Shown here one piece after another: positions 48,669 through 58,356 of a DNA stretch of 64,000 bases. Made by a program: the position numbers and the translations under genes. Origin of the DNA: Anaerolineae bacterium (lineage in GTDB: Bacteria > Chloroflexota > Anaerolineae > Aggregatilineales > J027); the NCBI GenBank assembly GCA_021463865.1, contig JAJTXY010000005.1, positions 1-64,000 of the forward strand, written 5' to 3'. Position 1 is the first letter of the stretch, and every line of letters begins with the position of its first letter. The notes under the pieces are model-generated. The model was not told the origin of the DNA, searched no databases, and worked only from the letters and a program-made list of their open reading frames with translations.

Positions 48669-50702
48669 ATGGGTCAATCCACTAAGGCAAATGTGCCGCC
48701 ACCCGTCCCTGAGTTAATTCAAGAACCTCCGACTGTTCCCGACTTGCTGCTTGGTATGGCTCGCCGCGTTCCTTGGTGGGCTGTGTTGCTGTTCCTGCTC
48801 ATTTTTTGGGTCGGCATTGATATGCTGAATGACCAAAATGATCGGGACATCCTTGACTGGTTAGCAGATCGTCCCGAAGTCAATACCGATGAACTCTATG
48901 ATGTCGTTTACGAGGTCAAAACAGAAGTCCTATTGGTCAGCGAAACGGTACGGGTACGCGGGTTAGATGATACCTCCGTGACCGTTCCAATTCAACAGGT
49001 CGTTTCACAAGAAGACGGCGTAATCAATTGCCCCGAAGACGCAACGGAAGGGTGTCTCAGTCAGCGCGGAGTAGTCGTCACCTATCAAGATTTTGAAAAC
49101 GCCAACCGCGAATCACCGAATGGGACGGTAGAAACAAAAGGGTTACGCACCGGGGTGGTTGGGCCACTCGTTCGGGTGACTTTGGCGGATGGGGTACAGA
49201 CCGTTGTCGCGCCGAATGACATTTTGAGCGAGGAAGAGGGGGTGTTGGCTTGTGATGCTATTGCTATGCCAGACTGTGAAGCACTCAGCGGCCAAATTGT
49301 CACGTTTAATCGCCCATATAGCCTACGTCAGGGGATTCGAGTACGGGCCGATGCGCGGATTCGGCATTTAGAGGATGGTTATGAGATCACCATACGTCCC
49401 AATCGTATCTTGTCACGGCGCGAAGGAACTTTGGAGTGCCCTCCCAATGCTACACCCGATTGTGTACCCACCCCGGTTACTTACGTAGTCTATCCTGAAA
49501 AGATCATTGGGACGGAACTGCGTGGGGATGATGACAAAGAAGTTCAGATACGGACGGTTGAGCAGCAGACGGTACCGATTTCGCGCAGTCGTATCATCAA
49601 TATGGAAGTTGGCACGGTGACGTGTGATCGTTCTGAAGACCCGCGCTGCCAAGATTATGAAGGGACGATTGTTGCAGTTAGGGGCGAAACTTTTTCGGGC
49701 CGACTCAGCACCGAATCGGCCAGTCAATATGACATTATTTTGGAGGGTGATGCCGAGGCGACTGAGTTTGAGCGCCGCGACATCAAAGAAGAAATACGCA
49801 ATCCAGATGGCTGCACGGCGACGGACGCGATTGCCTGTGAAGTTACCATCACGATGAATGACAGTACAGTGGCGGGGCGGATTATCGCGGATAACGACAG
49901 CGGGATCACGATTGAAACCGTGCCGGAGAAAATCGTTACGTTGCGTAAAAGTGATATTTATTCGATCACTGCCCGTACTTATAAGACCTGCGCTCTCAAT
50001 AATCCACGTGGTTGTAATGCGGGGATTTGGTTGACCATTATTGTCACGCTGTCGGCGTTTAGTTTGGCCTTATTGATTGGCTTGTTGATGGGCCTGTTCC
50101 GTGTTTCTTCCAATCCTATTTTCTATCATCTCTCGACGTTCTATGTCGAATTGGTACGTGGTGTACCATTGTTGGTGATTTTGCTCTACTTTGCCTTTGT
50201 GGTTAGCCCGCAAATGCGTGATGCGACAGGTGTTGTCGGGAATATTACCCATCCGATTTATGATACCTTGACCAAGATTGAAGTACAGGTTTTGGGCAAC
50301 GAGTCATTCCTTGCCGAAGCCGTGATCGGATTGGCAGTGGGCTATGGGGCGTTTCTGGCCGAAGTATTTCGCGCTGGGATTCAATCGGTGTCCAGAGGGC
50401 AAACCGAGGCGGCCCGCAGTTTGGGCATGTCCTATTTCCAATCCATGCGGCATGTCATTTTGCCCCAAGCGATTCGTACCGTGTTACCCCCGCTGGGCAA
50501 TGACTTCATTGCCATGCTCAAGGACTCGTCGCTGATTGCAATTTTGGCCCTACCCGAATTGTTGCAGCAGGGACGTCTCTATAGTACGCGCACATTTCAA
50601 GCGATTCCGGCCTATAATGCCGTCGCCATTTTCTACATTGTGATGACGTTAAGCCTCTCGCTGATGGTGCGTGCGGTTGAACGCCGGTCCCGATTGCCCT
50701 GA
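48669..50702 (+). CDS. Amino-acid ABC transporter permease with large CX7C-repeat extracytoplasmic region
   Basis: A 677-residue permease, about three times the usual length. Residues 35-50 form a first membrane helix; residues 453-670 are a normal HisM/GlnP-type permease with the EAA loop EAARSLGMSYFQSMRHVILP. Between them lies about 400 residues not found in ordinary members. This stretch is a run of six related units, each with a CX7C pair (Cys 121/129, 195/203, 257/265, 319/327, 382/390, 441/449), roughly 62 residues apart, preceded by an I-x-S-x-E-x-G-like turn. The region should lie outside the membrane, with disulfides in each unit. It is likely a docking or sensing domain for the binding protein, by inference. 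Ribosome site AAGGAAAG precedes the ATG. Confidence 0.9.
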   Translation: MGQSTKANVPPPVPELIQEPPTVPDLLLGMARRVPWWAVLLFLLIFWVGIDMLNDQNDRDILDWLADRPEVNTDELYDVVYEVKTEVLLVSETVRVRGLDDTSVTVPIQQVVSQEDGVINCPEDATEGCLSQRGVVVTYQDFENANRESPNGTVETKGLRTGVVGPLVRVTLADGVQTVVAPNDILSEEEGVLACDAIAMPDCEALSGQIVTFNRPYSLRQGIRVRADARIRHLEDGYEITIRPNRILSRREGTLECPPNATPDCVPTPVTYVVYPEKIIGTELRGDDDKEVQIRTVEQQTVPISRSRIINMEVGTVTCDRSEDPRCQDYEGTIVAVRGETFSGRLSTESASQYDIILEGDAEATEFERRDIKEEIRNPDGCTATDAIACEVTITMNDSTVAGRIIADNDSGITIETVPEKIVTLRKSDIYSITARTYKTCALNNPRGCNAGIWLTIIVTLSAFSLALLIGLLMGLFRVSSNPIFYHLSTFYVELVRGVPLLVILLYFAFVVSPQMRDATGVVGNITHPIYDTLTKIEVQVLGNESFLAEAVIGLAVGYGAFLAEVFRAGIQSVSRGQTEAARSLGMSYFQSMRHVILPQAIRTVLPPLGNDFIAMLKDSSLIAILALPELLQQGRLYSTRTFQAIPAYNAVAIFYIVMTLSLSLMVRAVERRSRLP

Positions 50703-50714
50703 GGAAGGTTAGCG

Positions 50715-51488
50715 ATGACTTCACCAACCAAAAAAGATAAACAAATTGGCGATGTAATTATCCAAATTCGGAATGTACATAAGCAATTTCGCACTCCGCG
50801 CGGGGTAGTTCATGCCCTCCGCGATGTGTCAGTAGATATTCGCACGGGTGAGGTGGTCACGATTATCGGGCCAAGCGGCTCTGGTAAAAGTACCCTTCTA
50901 CGCTGCATTAATCGCCTTGAGACTTTTGATCGGGGCGATATTGTCGTGGATGGCATCCCGCTGCACGGCGCGAAAAATATCAATCGCATCCGGGCTGAGG
51001 TCGGCATGGTGTTCCAAAGTTTTAATCTGTTTCCCCATCTCACCGTGCTGGAAAACATCATGCTGGCCCAACGAGTGGTGCGGAAACGTGCTAACTTTGC
51101 CTCCAAAGAAAAAGCGATGGAGTTGTTGGGGCGGGTGGGGATTCCTGATAAAGCCGATGTCCACCCCAGCCAACTATCTGGTGGTCAGCAGCAGCGTGTA
51201 GCGATTGCACGGGCACTGGCGATGGATCCCAAAATCATGTTGTTTGACGAACCGACCTCGGCGCTTGACCCCGAAATGATTAATGAAGTGCTAGATGTCA
51301 TGATGGCCCTTGCATTCGGCGGTATGACGATGGTGGTCGTCTCGCATGAAATGGGCTTTGCGCGGGCCGCTTCTGACCGCACCATTTTTATGGATAGCGG
51401 CATGATTATCGAGGAAAACACCCCTGATAATCTATTTGATAATCCACAGCATGATCGGACTAAATTGTTCCTGAGCAAGATTCTCTAG
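50715..51488 (+). CDS. Amino-acid ABC transporter ATP-binding protein (GlnQ type)
   Basis: A 257-residue ATPase with Walker [11 protein letters not shown]-loop [16 protein letters not shown], signature LSGGQQQR, Walker [13 protein letters not shown] and switch His in VSHEMGFA. Close to GlnQ/HisP in length and motifs; residues 1-18 are a slightly longer tail. It starts 12 bases after the permease stop and powers that permease. Confidence 0.95.
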   Translation: MTSPTKKDKQIGDVIIQIRNVHKQFRTPRGVVHALRDVSVDIRTGEVVTIIGPSGSGKSTLLRCINRLETFDRGDIVVDGIPLHGAKNINRIRAEVGMVFQSFNLFPHLTVLENIMLAQRVVRKRANFASKEKAMELLGRVGIPDKADVHPSQLSGGQQQRVAIARALAMDPKIMLFDEPTSALDPEMINEVLDVMMALAFGGMTMVVVSHEMGFARAASDRTIFMDSGMIIEENTPDNLFDNPQHDRTKLFLSKIL

Positions 51489-51516
51489 ATTCTTTATAAG
51501 GGTGGGAGCGAACATC

Positions 51517-53073
51517 ATGAAAAAACTTGTGATACCCCTGCTGATATTTGGTATTGTCGTGGGTAGCCATTGGTTTTTACCAGCCCAAGCACAAGGCGGC
51601 GATTGTGATCTCTCACCCGAAGATTGTGCCATTCTTGAAGCCCATGCCGCGAAAATGTTGGATACGACAACGCTGGCTATTGAAGATTTGGCCTTCAAGG
51701 GCTTGATTGATTTGCCTGACCCTATTGAATTCTCAGCACAGGGCGACGGTATCACTCATTTTGAGGTTAAGCAGGGGACCCGGTTGCTATTTGACATCGT
51801 AGGCGAGGGGGTTGAGAAAACAACCAAACAGCAGACCCGCGATATTTTGTCTCGGCGTTTAGTGACTCTGGGATTTGCCAATGCGTCGGTACAAATTGTC
51901 CAAAATCAACTTGTCGTTGAAGTTCCTATATCCCCTTTGCCGGAATCACTTGTTTCTGATTTGACCGCACGGGGTGGTGTCCTTCTCGAATTTGTGGATT
52001 TTTCCGAGGCACCGATGGATGTGACCGATGGGGCGTGCATCTTGACCGATGTGCAAATTGCGTTTGGGTATCTCAATGGGTTATGCTCTCCTGAAAATCC
52101 CGGCATTGGCAGTGATGGTCAACCGAATGGCCCGCCGTTTCATAGTATTATGACCGGAGATGAGCTTGCCGATGCTTGGGCTGAAGCCACAAGTTTTGGG
52201 AATTGGGTCATTTCGTTTGCCTTAACTCCCGCAGGCCAACAGATTTTCGCCGATTATACGGCACAGCATATTGGTGATCGGTTGGCAATTGTGCTTGATG
52301 GAATAGTCATTTCTGCACCTACCATTCAAAACGCTATTATTGGGGGGCAGGGGCAAATCTCCGGAGATTTCAGTGAGACACAGGCGAACTCTTTAGCGGA
52401 ACAACTACGTGATAAAGATGTGCTACCCCTCAAACTCCTCTTGAATACTACTGAAACTAGAAGCATTTTCCCAAACTTACAAATGCTCAGTCTGAACCTT
52501 ACCCCATTTGTCTGTTGCACCTCGGTTTCAAGAACCGAGACCGATCTCCTCCTAGGGATTTTCTCTAGTAATCTGAGCATTTCCGGCAGCAGCACTCCGA
52601 TGATGTCTATTGATTACGAGGAAAATGCGATTACTGACTTGTGGCTAAGTCTCGTTGCTGCCAATAGCAACCTCTCTCGCATCGCCAGCACCAAATCCAC
52701 TGATTCAAGTGCGGTTTTTCAGAGTGAGATTCCCCTCCAAGCACTTTTTAGCAATGACTTCCTTGGTCGGCTATTGGCGGAATTTCTGATCCATCTTTTG
52801 TTCGATGAGATAGATTTTGCCGCATATGGACTGACCTACGGCAAAGTTGTGGATTTTTTGGCGACAACATTGGCAGGGTTTCCAAGTGATGACATATTAC
52901 TTGTCCGGCGCTATATTTCACTCGACGACTACTCGCTGCGACGGGTGGAACTCTCAACCGACTTTGAGTTCCCGGTGAGCCTGCTTGCCGATACCCTCGG
53001 AATTCCACTTTTCGAGGATGTGAGCGAAACGTCCATAATCCATTTTGAGCTACAAGCCGATTTTGATGAATAG
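51517..53073 (+). CDS. Secreted protein built on the SecD head domain, without the membrane part
   Basis: A 518-residue protein starting at ATG 51517 with GGGAG nine bases upstream. A signal sequence (1-24, ending AQA) is followed by a part recognisable as the SecD P1 region: TRDILSRRLVTLGFANASVQIV...LVVEVPISPLPESLVSDL, then about residues 225-310 with ISFALTPAGQQIFADYTAQHIGDRLAIVLDGIVISAPTIQNAIIGG...ISGDFSETQANSLAEQLRDKDVLPLKL. The six-helix RND-type half of SecD is absent; instead about 200 unfamiliar residues follow. There is no membrane helix after the signal. It is 28 bases downstream of the amino-acid importer ATPase, so it probably belongs to that operon. Confidence 0.8.
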   Translation: MKKLVIPLLIFGIVVGSHWFLPAQAQGGDCDLSPEDCAILEAHAAKMLDTTTLAIEDLAFKGLIDLPDPIEFSAQGDGITHFEVKQGTRLLFDIVGEGVEKTTKQQTRDILSRRLVTLGFANASVQIVQNQLVVEVPISPLPESLVSDLTARGGVLLEFVDFSEAPMDVTDGACILTDVQIAFGYLNGLCSPENPGIGSDGQPNGPPFHSIMTGDELADAWAEATSFGNWVISFALTPAGQQIFADYTAQHIGDRLAIVLDGIVISAPTIQNAIIGGQGQISGDFSETQANSLAEQLRDKDVLPLKLLLNTTETRSIFPNLQMLSLNLTPFVCCTSVSRTETDLLLGIFSSNLSISGSSTPMMSIDYEENAITDLWLSLVAANSNLSRIASTKSTDSSAVFQSEIPLQALFSNDFLGRLLAEFLIHLLFDEIDFAAYGLTYGKVVDFLATTLAGFPSDDILLVRRYISLDDYSLRRVELSTDFEFPVSLLADTLGIPLFEDVSETSIIHFELQADFDE

Positions 53074-53077
53074 AAAG

Positions 53078-53110
53078 AGGGGCAGGGGGTTAAAATCCTG
53101 CCCTTTTTAT
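53078..53110. terminator. Bidirectional terminator
   Basis: GGGCAGG pairs with CCTGCCC with a ten-base loop and a TTTTT run; on the other strand an A-rich flank gives a weaker T run for the convergent nuclease gene. Confidence 0.8.
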
Positions 53111-53120
53111 TTGTAGTGAG

Positions 53121-55139
53121 TTATTCAGTTGGGAAGTTGAAAGTTGCTACTACGGGGTCGTGGTCAGTCACCGCATAAAGGTTGGTTGCATCGTCACTGA
53201 ACTGATACGGATAATCCGAATTAACATGGGCCACCCCAACCGAAGCCAATAAATTCGCCAGCGCGGGTGTCACCAAAATCTGATCGAGGGTTTGCGTTTG
53301 CCCCTGATAAATATAGGTATAGCGCGATACGGCTGGAATTTCATCCCACAAATTATTAAACATCGCATCAAACAAGCTGACTTCCGACGAATAGGGATAG
53401 TTATTGAGGTCGCCTGCCACGATGAAATAGGCATCGGGATCGACCGCCAACACACTTTGTGCCAATTCGATGTTGTAGGCCGCTTGCCCTTCACGCAGAA
53501 CATTACTGGCATCGGGGTTGCTGATGAAGTGGTTCGCCGAGACATACACTTCAATATACGGCGATTCTGGTGAGGTCATGCCTTCGGGGAAAATATGGAA
53601 CAAGCCCACCAGCGGCGCACGGTCATATTGCGGCGTGCCAATCGCAAACATGCGACTCAAAGATTTGGGATTGCTGATTTCCTGATTCATCGGAAATTTA
53701 TCGGCGTTCGGGTCGTCGGGACGTGGGCCAAGAATCGGGTCTTCGGGGGCAATGGGCATGGTCACGCGGTCAGTCCGATAGAGGAATGCTTGGGTAATGC
53801 CACGAGTATCGGCGCTGTCCCGGTCAATGGCGGGCATATAAATGATTGCGCTATCGGTCAGATGGGCGATTTCGATACTCAAATCTTCCAGCACATCCGG
53901 CAATGCGTTGGCGTTATCGACATCCCCACCGCATGTCCCATAGATTAAACCGCCGCTGACACACACATCCTGATCTTCGACCTCTTGCAGGGCGATGATG
54001 TCGGGCGAGTGCATTGCTTCTACAATTTGACGAGCTAGTTTGGTGATATGGGTCTGATAGGCTTCAAGCGTGCGTGGCACATAATTAAAGGCCAAATTTT
54101 CAGGATTGTCATTGATGTCGAAGGGGTCATTATAAAAATCGTAGAGATTTTCGACATTAAACGTAGCAACCGTAAATTGGGTTGTGGGGTCAGCGGCGAC
54201 TATAGGTGTATTTTGATCGGGCGCGACTCCGGCTTGCACTTCGGGGAGGGTATCAATTTGCAGGGTATAGCGAGCAAAGGCATACACCAAATTTCCGGTG
54301 AGAGGGCTGGTGAAAACCTCATAGGTCGAGTAGGGTGGTAGATTGACGTTGTAATCATACGCCAGCCCTTTGAGAACGTTGGCCTCTACCGAGATGCGAT
54401 AGGGGTTATCATTATCCAAACCATCGTCCAAGGCTTCGCTGTCACGGAACACACGCCGCTCATAGAGATTTTCGCGTTGGGCCACCGGAGCATCCCCGCG
54501 CATTACATATACTTCGCTGTCGTTGCTAGAACTATACAGATGTGTTCCCGAAATGACATAACTCATTTCCGGTACAAACGCGCGCATGGATTCAAGCCGT
54601 TCGCTCATCCGGACAACTGCCAGTGCATCACCTATTGGATTATATTCGACGGCTGGAACGGCGGTGTTCAAATCTTCGACTGCACCATCTATGCTTACAA
54701 GGTCAATTTCGCGCAGGCGGGTCATATCATAAAATTCTTCAACCTTGCCCTCCACCGTGATGATTTCACCGAGTACGGGTGTGTAATCATCAAAAGCGGT
54801 TTTTGCACCAATCAAGACCTGAATGGCGTCTGAGGTGTTGGGGTCGCCGTCACTGTTTTCGGGTGTTTCTTGCAAAAAAAATAGGTTTAACTGGCGTCCG
54901 CTGGTGTCAATCATCATCAGATTGGTGACAACACCTTGTACCTGTACACGCTTGTCTCGGTAGGGCGATTTAAAGGTTTGAGGTTCGGTTTCATCATCGG
55001 TTACTGCTCCCTGTACCTCGCCGATCTTTAGCAGGGGAATGTCTTGCGAAAACGCGCGTGGGCTGGTCATTACAACCGAGCTAATCAGGATGGAAGAACT
55101 CAACAAGAGTGCGACAAGATGGCGTAAAGAGTGTTTCAT
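53121..55139 (-). CDS. Secreted ExeM/NucH-type endonuclease/exonuclease/phosphatase
   Basis: A 672-residue extracellular nuclease. A signal sequence (residues 1-31) is followed by an OB-like domain (about 35-165, with YRDKRVQVQGVVTN and EIITVEGKVEEFYD). A middle beta domain follows, and then the exonuclease-endonuclease-phosphatase catalytic domain (from about 310: ATFNVENLYDFYND, DIIALQEVEDQ, VAGDLNNYP, and DHDPVVATF at the end). These are the metal-binding Asn, Glu, Asp and His of this fold. The family degrades extracellular DNA. Ribosome site GGGAGGAG lies upstream of the ATG. Confidence 0.9.
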   Translation of the reverse strand: MKHSLRHLVALLLSSSILISSVVMTSPRAFSQDIPLLKIGEVQGAVTDDETEPQTFKSPYRDKRVQVQGVVTNLMMIDTSGRQLNLFFLQETPENSDGDPNTSDAIQVLIGAKTAFDDYTPVLGEIITVEGKVEEFYDMTRLREIDLVSIDGAVEDLNTAVPAVEYNPIGDALAVVRMSERLESMRAFVPEMSYVISGTHLYSSSNDSEVYVMRGDAPVAQRENLYERRVFRDSEALDDGLDNDNPYRISVEANVLKGLAYDYNVNLPPYSTYEVFTSPLTGNLVYAFARYTLQIDTLPEVQAGVAPDQNTPIVAADPTTQFTVATFNVENLYDFYNDPFDINDNPENLAFNYVPRTLEAYQTHITKLARQIVEAMHSPDIIALQEVEDQDVCVSGGLIYGTCGGDVDNANALPDVLEDLSIEIAHLTDSAIIYMPAIDRDSADTRGITQAFLYRTDRVTMPIAPEDPILGPRPDDPNADKFPMNQEISNPKSLSRMFAIGTPQYDRAPLVGLFHIFPEGMTSPESPYIEVYVSANHFISNPDASNVLREGQAAYNIELAQSVLAVDPDAYFIVAGDLNNYPYSSEVSLFDAMFNNLWDEIPAVSRYTYIYQGQTQTLDQILVTPALANLLASVGVAHVNSDYPYQFSDDATNLYAVTDHDPVVATFNFPTE

Positions 55140-55214
55140 TGGCTAGAACTTATCTCCTCCCAGCATTTATCAATAAGCGCATCCATTTTAACAGGTTGGG
55201 CGCAGAAAAACGTA

Positions 55215-55244
55215 TTGTGGAAATTTTTGACTACCTGATATACG
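55215..55244 (+). promoter_or_regulatory. Candidate promoter of the malQ-hut group
   Basis: TTGTGG and TATACG are 18 bases apart, about 60 bases upstream of the malQ ATG. The -10 matches in four of six positions, the -35 in three. Confidence 0.35.
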
Positions 55245-55299
55245 CTAGAGTCGTTTTTCCAGTTTGAGAGATTTAGGTAGCAGGAGAATATTCAAAAAC

Positions 55300-56826
55300 A
55301 TGGCATTTAAGCGAGCAAGCGGTGTCTTGCTGCATCCCACCTCGCTCCCCGGACGACATGGCATTGGTGATTTGGGGGAGGCCGCCTACATTTTTATTGA
55401 TTTCCTCGTCGCAAGCAAACAATCTATCTGGCAAGTTTTACCGCTCGGCCCCACTGGGTATGGGGATTCACCCTATCAATGTTTTTCGGCGTTTGCTGGC
55501 AACCCTATGTTAATTAATTTGGATCGTTTGGTTGAAGAGGGTCTCTTAACGGCTAACGATGTTGTGCCCGACCCCGCTTTTAGCCATGAACGGGTGAATT
55601 TTGGCCCGGTGATTGCCTATAAAACCGAACGCTTAAAACGCGCCTATGGAAAATTTAAGGCCGATGGACATCGCGTCCGCCGCATGTATGACGAATTTAT
55701 CCAACGTGAAGCCAGTTGGTTGAACGACTATGCCTTATTTATGGCGCTCAAGCTGGATTATGGTGGTGGCCCTTGGGTTGAATGGCCGACTGAACTTGTC
55801 CGTCGTGAACCCGACGCGCTTGAGGTTGCCCAAACGCGCCTTGCCGACTCCATCGGGTATCAGAAATTTATTCAATGGCTATTTTTTGAACAATGGCACG
55901 ATGTCAAACATGCTGCCAATTCCAAAGGGATTCAGATTGTCGGGGACGTGCCGATTTTTGTTGCCCATGATAGCGCCGATGCGTGGGCCAATCCCCATCT
56001 GTTTTATCTTGATGAAGATGGACAGCCAACGGTAGTGGCGGGTGTCCCCCCGGATTATTTCAGTGCCACTGGTCAGCGTTGGGGCAATCCCCTGTATCGT
56101 TGGGATATCATGGCCCAAGACGGCTATGAATGGTGGATTCGCCGCATGAAGGCCACCTTGAATCTGGTAGATATTATCCGCATTGACCACTTCCGGGGAT
56201 TTGAGGCCTATTGGGAAATTCCCGCCACCGAACCCACTGCTGTCAAAGGGCGCTGGATTGATGGCCCCAAAGCCCATTTCTTTGAAGCAGTCAAAAATGC
56301 GTTGGGTGGGCAAGTGCCTGTGATGGCGGAAAATCTGGGGGTGATCACGCCGGGTGTCGAAAATCTGCGCAAACAGTTTGATATGCCGGGGATGCGGATC
56401 GTCCAATTTGGTTTTGGCTCTGGCCCCACTAACAATTTCTTGCCCCACAATTACGATAACAATACTGTCGTTTACACGGGCACGCATGACAACGAAACGA
56501 TTATGGGGTGGTATCTGCGGAAAGATACGACAGGTACAACTGATGACCCTGAAACGGTCAAGCGTGAACGGCTGTTTGCGACGCGCTATGCCAATATCAA
56601 AGACCCCGCCGATGCCCATTGGGATTTTATCCGACTGGCATGGATGTCGGTGGCAGATTTGGCGCTGGTGCCAATGCAGGATATTTTGGGACTGGGCAAC
56701 GAAGCCCGTATGAACTATCCCAGCAGCGAAAGTGGCAATTGGCAGTGGCGCTATACCCCAGATCAACTCAAGGTTGAACACGCCGAACGCCTTGCCGAAT
56801 TCACGCATATGTATTCACGCGATTAG
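55300..56826 (+). CDS. malQ: 4-alpha-glucanotransferase (amylomaltase)
   Basis: A 508-residue GH77 enzyme that disproportionates malto-oligosaccharides. It shows RASGVLLHPTSLPGRHGIGDLG at the N-terminus, WQVLPLGPTGYGDSPYQCFSAFAGNP, IVGDVPIFVAHDSADAWAN, RIDHFRGFEAYWEIP with the catalytic Asp, MAENLGVI with the catalytic Glu and TGTHDNETIMGWY. I choose ATG 55300; the AGGAG site is 14 bases upstream, rather far, and a TTG at 55264 is the alternative. It probably works with the glycosidases at the end of the window, by inference from distance. Confidence 0.95.
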   Translation: MAFKRASGVLLHPTSLPGRHGIGDLGEAAYIFIDFLVASKQSIWQVLPLGPTGYGDSPYQCFSAFAGNPMLINLDRLVEEGLLTANDVVPDPAFSHERVNFGPVIAYKTERLKRAYGKFKADGHRVRRMYDEFIQREASWLNDYALFMALKLDYGGGPWVEWPTELVRREPDALEVAQTRLADSIGYQKFIQWLFFEQWHDVKHAANSKGIQIVGDVPIFVAHDSADAWANPHLFYLDEDGQPTVVAGVPPDYFSATGQRWGNPLYRWDIMAQDGYEWWIRRMKATLNLVDIIRIDHFRGFEAYWEIPATEPTAVKGRWIDGPKAHFFEAVKNALGGQVPVMAENLGVITPGVENLRKQFDMPGMRIVQFGFGSGPTNNFLPHNYDNNTVVYTGTHDNETIMGWYLRKDTTGTTDDPETVKRERLFATRYANIKDPADAHWDFIRLAWMSVADLALVPMQDILGLGNEARMNYPSSESGNWQWRYTPDQLKVEHAERLAEFTHMYSRD

Positions 56827-56837
56827 GCATAGTCAAA

Positions 56838-58355
56838 ATGGGCAGCACAGCACATTTCACCATTTTGGATGGCGGGTCACTGCATATTGGAGACATTATA
56901 GGTGTGGCACGGCGAGGGCAGATGGTTGTGCTGCATCGTTCTGCCCGTGAAAAAATCGAAGCTGGGCATGAGGTGGTCAAAAACACAGTGGCGCAGGGCA
57001 AGGTGGCCTATGGCGTCAATACGGGTTTCGGCAGTCTTAATCGGGTGCGAATTGCTCCCGAACAAATCCGACAGGTACAGCGCAACCTGATTCGCAGCCA
57101 CGCAGCGGGTATTGGTGATGTCTTGCCCGAAGAGGTAGTACGCGCTGTCATGATTGTGATGGCGGCCAGTTTGTGCAGGGGGTATTCGGGTGTCCGACCC
57201 GTTGTGGTTGAGACACTTGTCAATGTCCTGAATGCGGGCATTACTCCTATTGTGCCCTCGCGTGGGTCGGTTGGGGCGAGTGGCGATCTTGCACCCCTTT
57301 CGCATATCAGCCTCGTGTTGATTGGCGAAGGGGAGGCATGGTTTCAAGGCCAAATAATGAGCGGGGGAGAGGCGCTGGAACAGGCGGGTGTAGCTCCCCT
57401 TGTTTTGGATGCTAAAGAGGGATTAGCCCTCATTAATGGCACACATCTGATGTGTGCGATGGCCGCCTTGCTGATTGCGGATACCGAGCATCTTTTAGCC
57501 TCAGCCATCACTGCCGCCGCGCTTTCGATTGATGCTTGCCGCGCTACCGACGCTTTTTTGGATGGTCGGGTGCATATGATTCGCCAACAGCAGGGGCAGA
57601 TGCGCGTGGCGGATCGCTTGCGTACCTTGCTTGATGGCAGTACCATCCTGCCTAGTCATAAAACCGATGATCCGCGAGTCCAAGACCCCTATTCGCTGCG
57701 TTGTACGCCGCAGGTGCTTGGTGCGGCATGGGATATGTTGGAGTACGTGACGACTATCATCAACCGCGAACTGAGCGCCGTGACCGATAACCCGTTGGTG
57801 TTCCCCGATAATGGTGACATCATCAGCGCGGGCAATTTTCATGGGATGCCGATTGCACTGGCCCTTGATGCGCTCAAAATCGCGGTGTCGCATATCGCAG
57901 GCATCAGCGAACGACGGGTCTACTTTTTACTGAGTGCCTCCGACAGCGAAAATCCACTCAATCCTCATCTTAGCCCGCAACCGGGGTTACACAGCGGTTT
58001 GATGATCGCGCAATATACTGCCGCCGCCGCCTGTAATGAAATCCAGACCCTTGCTGCTCCGGCTAGTGTGCATAATATCCCGACCAGCGCAGGCATGGAA
58101 GATTACAATAGCATGGGGGCCACCGCCGCGCACCAAGCATGGCAGGCGGTCAAATTGGCGATCCATGTCATCGCTATCGAATTGTTGTGTTCGGCAGAGG
58201 CGTTGGAATATCAGCGGCCTTTGAAAAGTGGGGTAGGGGTCGAACGTGCCCATGCCCACATTCGCCAACAAGTGCCCCGTTTGGTCGAAGACCGTCCACC
58301 CAACCCCGATATTGAGAAAATTGTTCAAATGATTCGACAGGGAGTTTTTGATTAA
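56838..58355 (+). CDS. hutH: Histidine ammonia-lyase
   Basis: A 505-residue lyase that converts histidine to urocanate and ammonia. The MIO-forming Ala-Ser-Gly is in [26 protein letters not shown], the substrate loop, and [23 protein letters not shown] and [18 protein letters not shown] are all typical. Length is normal. It starts 12 bases after malQ and is followed by hutU after one base, so histidine degradation genes are cotranscribed. hutI and hutG are not in the window. Confidence 0.96.
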   Translation: MGSTAHFTILDGGSLHIGDIIGVARRGQMVVLHRSAREKIEAGHEVVKNTVAQGKVAYGVNTGFGSLNRVRIAPEQIRQVQRNLIRSHAAGIGDVLPEEVVRAVMIVMAASLCRGYSGVRPVVVETLVNVLNAGITPIVPSRGSVGASGDLAPLSHISLVLIGEGEAWFQGQIMSGGEALEQAGVAPLVLDAKEGLALINGTHLMCAMAALLIADTEHLLASAITAAALSIDACRATDAFLDGRVHMIRQQQGQMRVADRLRTLLDGSTILPSHKTDDPRVQDPYSLRCTPQVLGAAWDMLEYVTTIINRELSAVTDNPLVFPDNGDIISAGNFHGMPIALALDALKIAVSHIAGISERRVYFLLSASDSENPLNPHLSPQPGLHSGLMIAQYTAAAACNEIQTLAAPASVHNIPTSAGMEDYNSMGATAAHQAWQAVKLAIHVIAIELLCSAEALEYQRPLKSGVGVERAHAHIRQQVPRLVEDRPPNPDIEKIVQMIRQGVFD

Positions 58356-58356
58356 C

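Noticed and set aside
55879-56808. 309-residue minus-strand frame opposite malQ
   Set aside because: Shadow frame of malQ; malQ motifs are continuous on the plus strand.
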